DNA of 64,000 nucleotides from Prunella strophiata (taxonomy: Eukaryota; Chordata; Aves; Passeriformes; Prunellidae): NCBI GenBank assembly GCA_036583965.1, contig JAZBQD010000001.1, positions 26,694,597 to 26,758,596 of the forward strand, in the 5' to 3' direction. The notes beneath the pieces were generated by a model. It searched no databases. It saw only the letters and a program-made list of their open reading frames with translations, and was not told the origin of the DNA. The position numbers were made by a program, and so were the translations under genes. How positions within the stretch are numbered: position 1 is the stretch's first letter; the number at the start of each line of letters is the position of its first letter. Positions 61,801-64,000 of the stretch are shown in pieces.

Positions 61801-63486
61801 TGGTACTGCAAAGATGACTGTCACTCAAAAGGAGACCAGAGCATGTTCAGCTACTCCTGTGCAGGTGAGCACATGCAAACCCTTGCAGCTCTCTGGATGC
61901 TGTGTGCAGACTCAGCTGGATATATTATCCTAATTTAGGTGTTCTGCTGATGCAGCTGCATGGCTGCCCCCTGACTCAGAGCATGGGTCAAGCCTGCTTC
62001 CCTCACACACTGAGCAGCTTAAAGCAGCCAAAACCCAAATGGCCCAGATATGAGCATGCCTTTGAAACCTGAGTTTTAAACCCTAACTCGGCCTACCAGA
62101 ACAGAAATAACACTTGGCACCTTTGGTTTTCATCCAAAGCAACCTGAAACACACAGATTTCTGTCAGGGTTTTGAAATGGAAGTCTCCTTTAGCAACTGA
62201 GTGAGCTACATAATATACACATGGAATTCCCTGGGGCAGGTACATCCCCTGGTAGGTGACTACTTAGTGTAGGTCCTTTCCTGACATAGTCACTGTGACT
62301 TTTTTTCCTTTAAATTTTACTTTCTCCCATTTCTTTGGTTAGCTACAGCTGTTTCTGCACAATCTGTTTGGCTTTGTCCTCCCTCCTGTGTTAAAAAAAT
62401 GGCTGCCTTGCAGAAAGCATGTAAGAACTCACATATTTGTGATGCTGGTACTTAGTCTTTAGTCAAAGAAGTGTAGGTATCCTAGTAAGTTTTAAGCTCA
62501 GTTATTTATTTCTATCTCTTGTGTAAAGCATTTAGCCTTGTCTATTTGCAGAATGAGTGCTTCAGTAAACTCAGAGTACCACATGGGTGAGGAAATGAGG
62601 AGAAATTCACTTCTTCAGAGTCCCCAGTTCAGGCTGCATTATTGTTTCTCTCTTCCCTTTCCCCAGGGACCACCTCTGCTTTTGGGCTGGCTTGGTCCCC
62701 ACCCTCTGGGCAGAGCACTTAGCTGTGTAACAGCTGAACAGGGCACAAGTGAAATCTAAGAATGGAGTTACAGAACTAGTCTTCTTATAAAAAAAAAATA
62801 AAAATCACTTAACAACACGTTCTGCACAGAGTAGGCCAACTATTTCAGTTTTTAAAGGAAGTTAAATTCCACAGAGAGTGGTTTGAATTCAGCCCTCCAG
62901 ATCTCAGAGAGAAGCAAACTCATGCATCCACCCAGTGTCACAGGAGAGCTGCAAAGCACTGCCTGAACCAGGGAGTGGGCAAGGGGAGTCAGAGACTTTT
63001 AATCCCAAACAATCAATCCAGATTACTCTTTCTGCCATAAAACTCAGTAACAATGCAACAGCAGAAGCCCAAGTTAATTTTAGGCCAGTTATGAGTATAG
63101 CATGAAACAGAAGCACATTTGGGTGTACTGTACAAATGAGAAAATAGACACCCTGGAATGGGCATGGATGGTCTCTCCCTGTCTAAATGATACTTCATAA
63201 GGTTCCAGTTTCAGTGCTCAAAGAGAAAGATATAATTCCTTTAAAAGGTGTTAGATGACACTAACTAGAAACCTGGTCCACCTCAAAACTTCAACTGTTT
63301 CTCCCCAAGGAGAGAATCAGACATGAAAACCTCAGGGACAGTGCAATAAATACCCCTCACAATGAGCAGAAAACCATGCTATTACTAAGAGAGTGACATG
63401 TCATAACACATGCAAATATAAAAATTATAAGGCCAATGCATGAGCCTTTCCCTTTTAGAAGGGGTCTTCCCATTTTTGTTCCCTCA

Positions 63487-63524
63487 AACACAGGGAAGAA
63501 CAGTGAACACAGGGAAGGACAGTG
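63487..63524. repeat. Two-copy 19-bp tandem duplication
   Basis: AACACAGGGAAGAACAGTG is followed directly by AACACAGGGAAGGACAGTG, with one mismatch. Confidence 0.9.
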
Positions 63525-64000
63525 ATTTCCCTGCAATATTTCCCTGTGGTACACTCTGTGTTTGGCTGGCCTGACAGCTCATGTGGAATAAAACCCTAAG
63601 GTAGACAAAGGGTTACTTCAGAAAACATGTTTGTGTTGTACTTGGCTTAATATGGGCCATTTTGTTAATTTTAAGAAAAGAACCATGGATTAAAATAGGT
63701 GAAGAGTAGTGAGGAAACACTTCATCTGTGCTCCACCTCACTGTATTCACTCAAGGCCCAGACTATGCTGGCACCTTTCAGTCAGCTCTCATCACAGGCT
63801 GCACACCCTGCCTTTAGTGTTTCACCTCTGCTTAACTGGGCAAACATTTGCATCATGGCATGGAGGAACACAACCTGAGTGTTAAAAACCCTGGTCAGTG
63901 TGGAGCACATGATCTTATGTCCTGTATCACAGAGAGTGAAAAGTAAATGTTACAGCCTCAAGGCTGTTATTTGCCTTCATTTTTGCTTTTCCATGTATTA

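Larger units (their letters stand above)
48791..64000. other. Intergenic; no gene seen
   Basis: The rest of the gene-poor interval. It contains AT-rich, homopolymer and small duplicated segments, listed separately. Modestly GC-richer patches at about 57200-58080 and 60300-60870 hold open frames without similarity or splice support. Deeply conserved noncoding elements could exist here, but that cannot be judged from one genome. Confidence 0.55.

Noticed and set aside
26200..64000. Possible NRG3 exons
   Set aside because: No EGF-like or other neuregulin coding sequence was recognised; the interval looks like intergenic desert.
1..64000. CRISPR arrays, operons, bacterial-type promoters
   Set aside because: The sequence is vertebrate nuclear DNA; tandem repeats found are minisatellites without spacer structure.

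Overview
The window looks like a piece of a bird nuclear genome, probably a songbird. It is AT-rich, carries CR1 LINE fragments and one LTR of the type common in songbirds, and has short introns with GT-AG splicing. Two genes can be read, both on the minus strand. No bacterial, viral-genome, CRISPR or operon features were seen.

From 0 to 16 kb, a 47-bp-period minisatellite sits at the left edge. It is followed by a small three-exon gene (2250-7134) that I reconstructed by eye from exons of 70, 60 and 104 nt. The exons join in frame into a 77-residue secreted, strongly cationic, four-cysteine peptide that matches the layout of mammalian GPR15LG (C10orf99/AP-57), the chemokine-like ligand of GPR15. 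A TATA box lies about 75 bp upstream of its start codon. Because every exon is tiny, this gene is easily missed by ORF-based methods, and it is the most interesting item here. An intergenic stretch of about 8.5 kb follows with no gene I can support.

From 15.7 to 26.2 kb lies GHITM (TMBIM5/MICS1), complete in eight coding exons (1041 nt with stop, 346 residues). It also has a long 3' UTR, a probable noncoding first exon and a CpG-island promoter with ETS/CRE, CCAAT, E-box and paired YY1-like elements. The protein is a mitochondrial inner-membrane BI-1 family protein. GHITM followed by GPR15LG on the same strand is the order I recall for human chromosome 10, which supports both calls.

From 26.2 to 64 kb there are no exons I can support. 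This fits the large gene-poor interval between GHITM and NRG3 in other vertebrates. It holds a CR1 3' fragment, a three-copy perfect 90-bp tandem repeat, a partial solo LTR, an older probable CR1, homopolymer and AT-rich tracts, and several small local duplications.

The two genes share no evident regulation: GHITM has a housekeeping CpG-island promoter, and GPR15LG has a TATA promoter typical of tissue-restricted secreted peptides.
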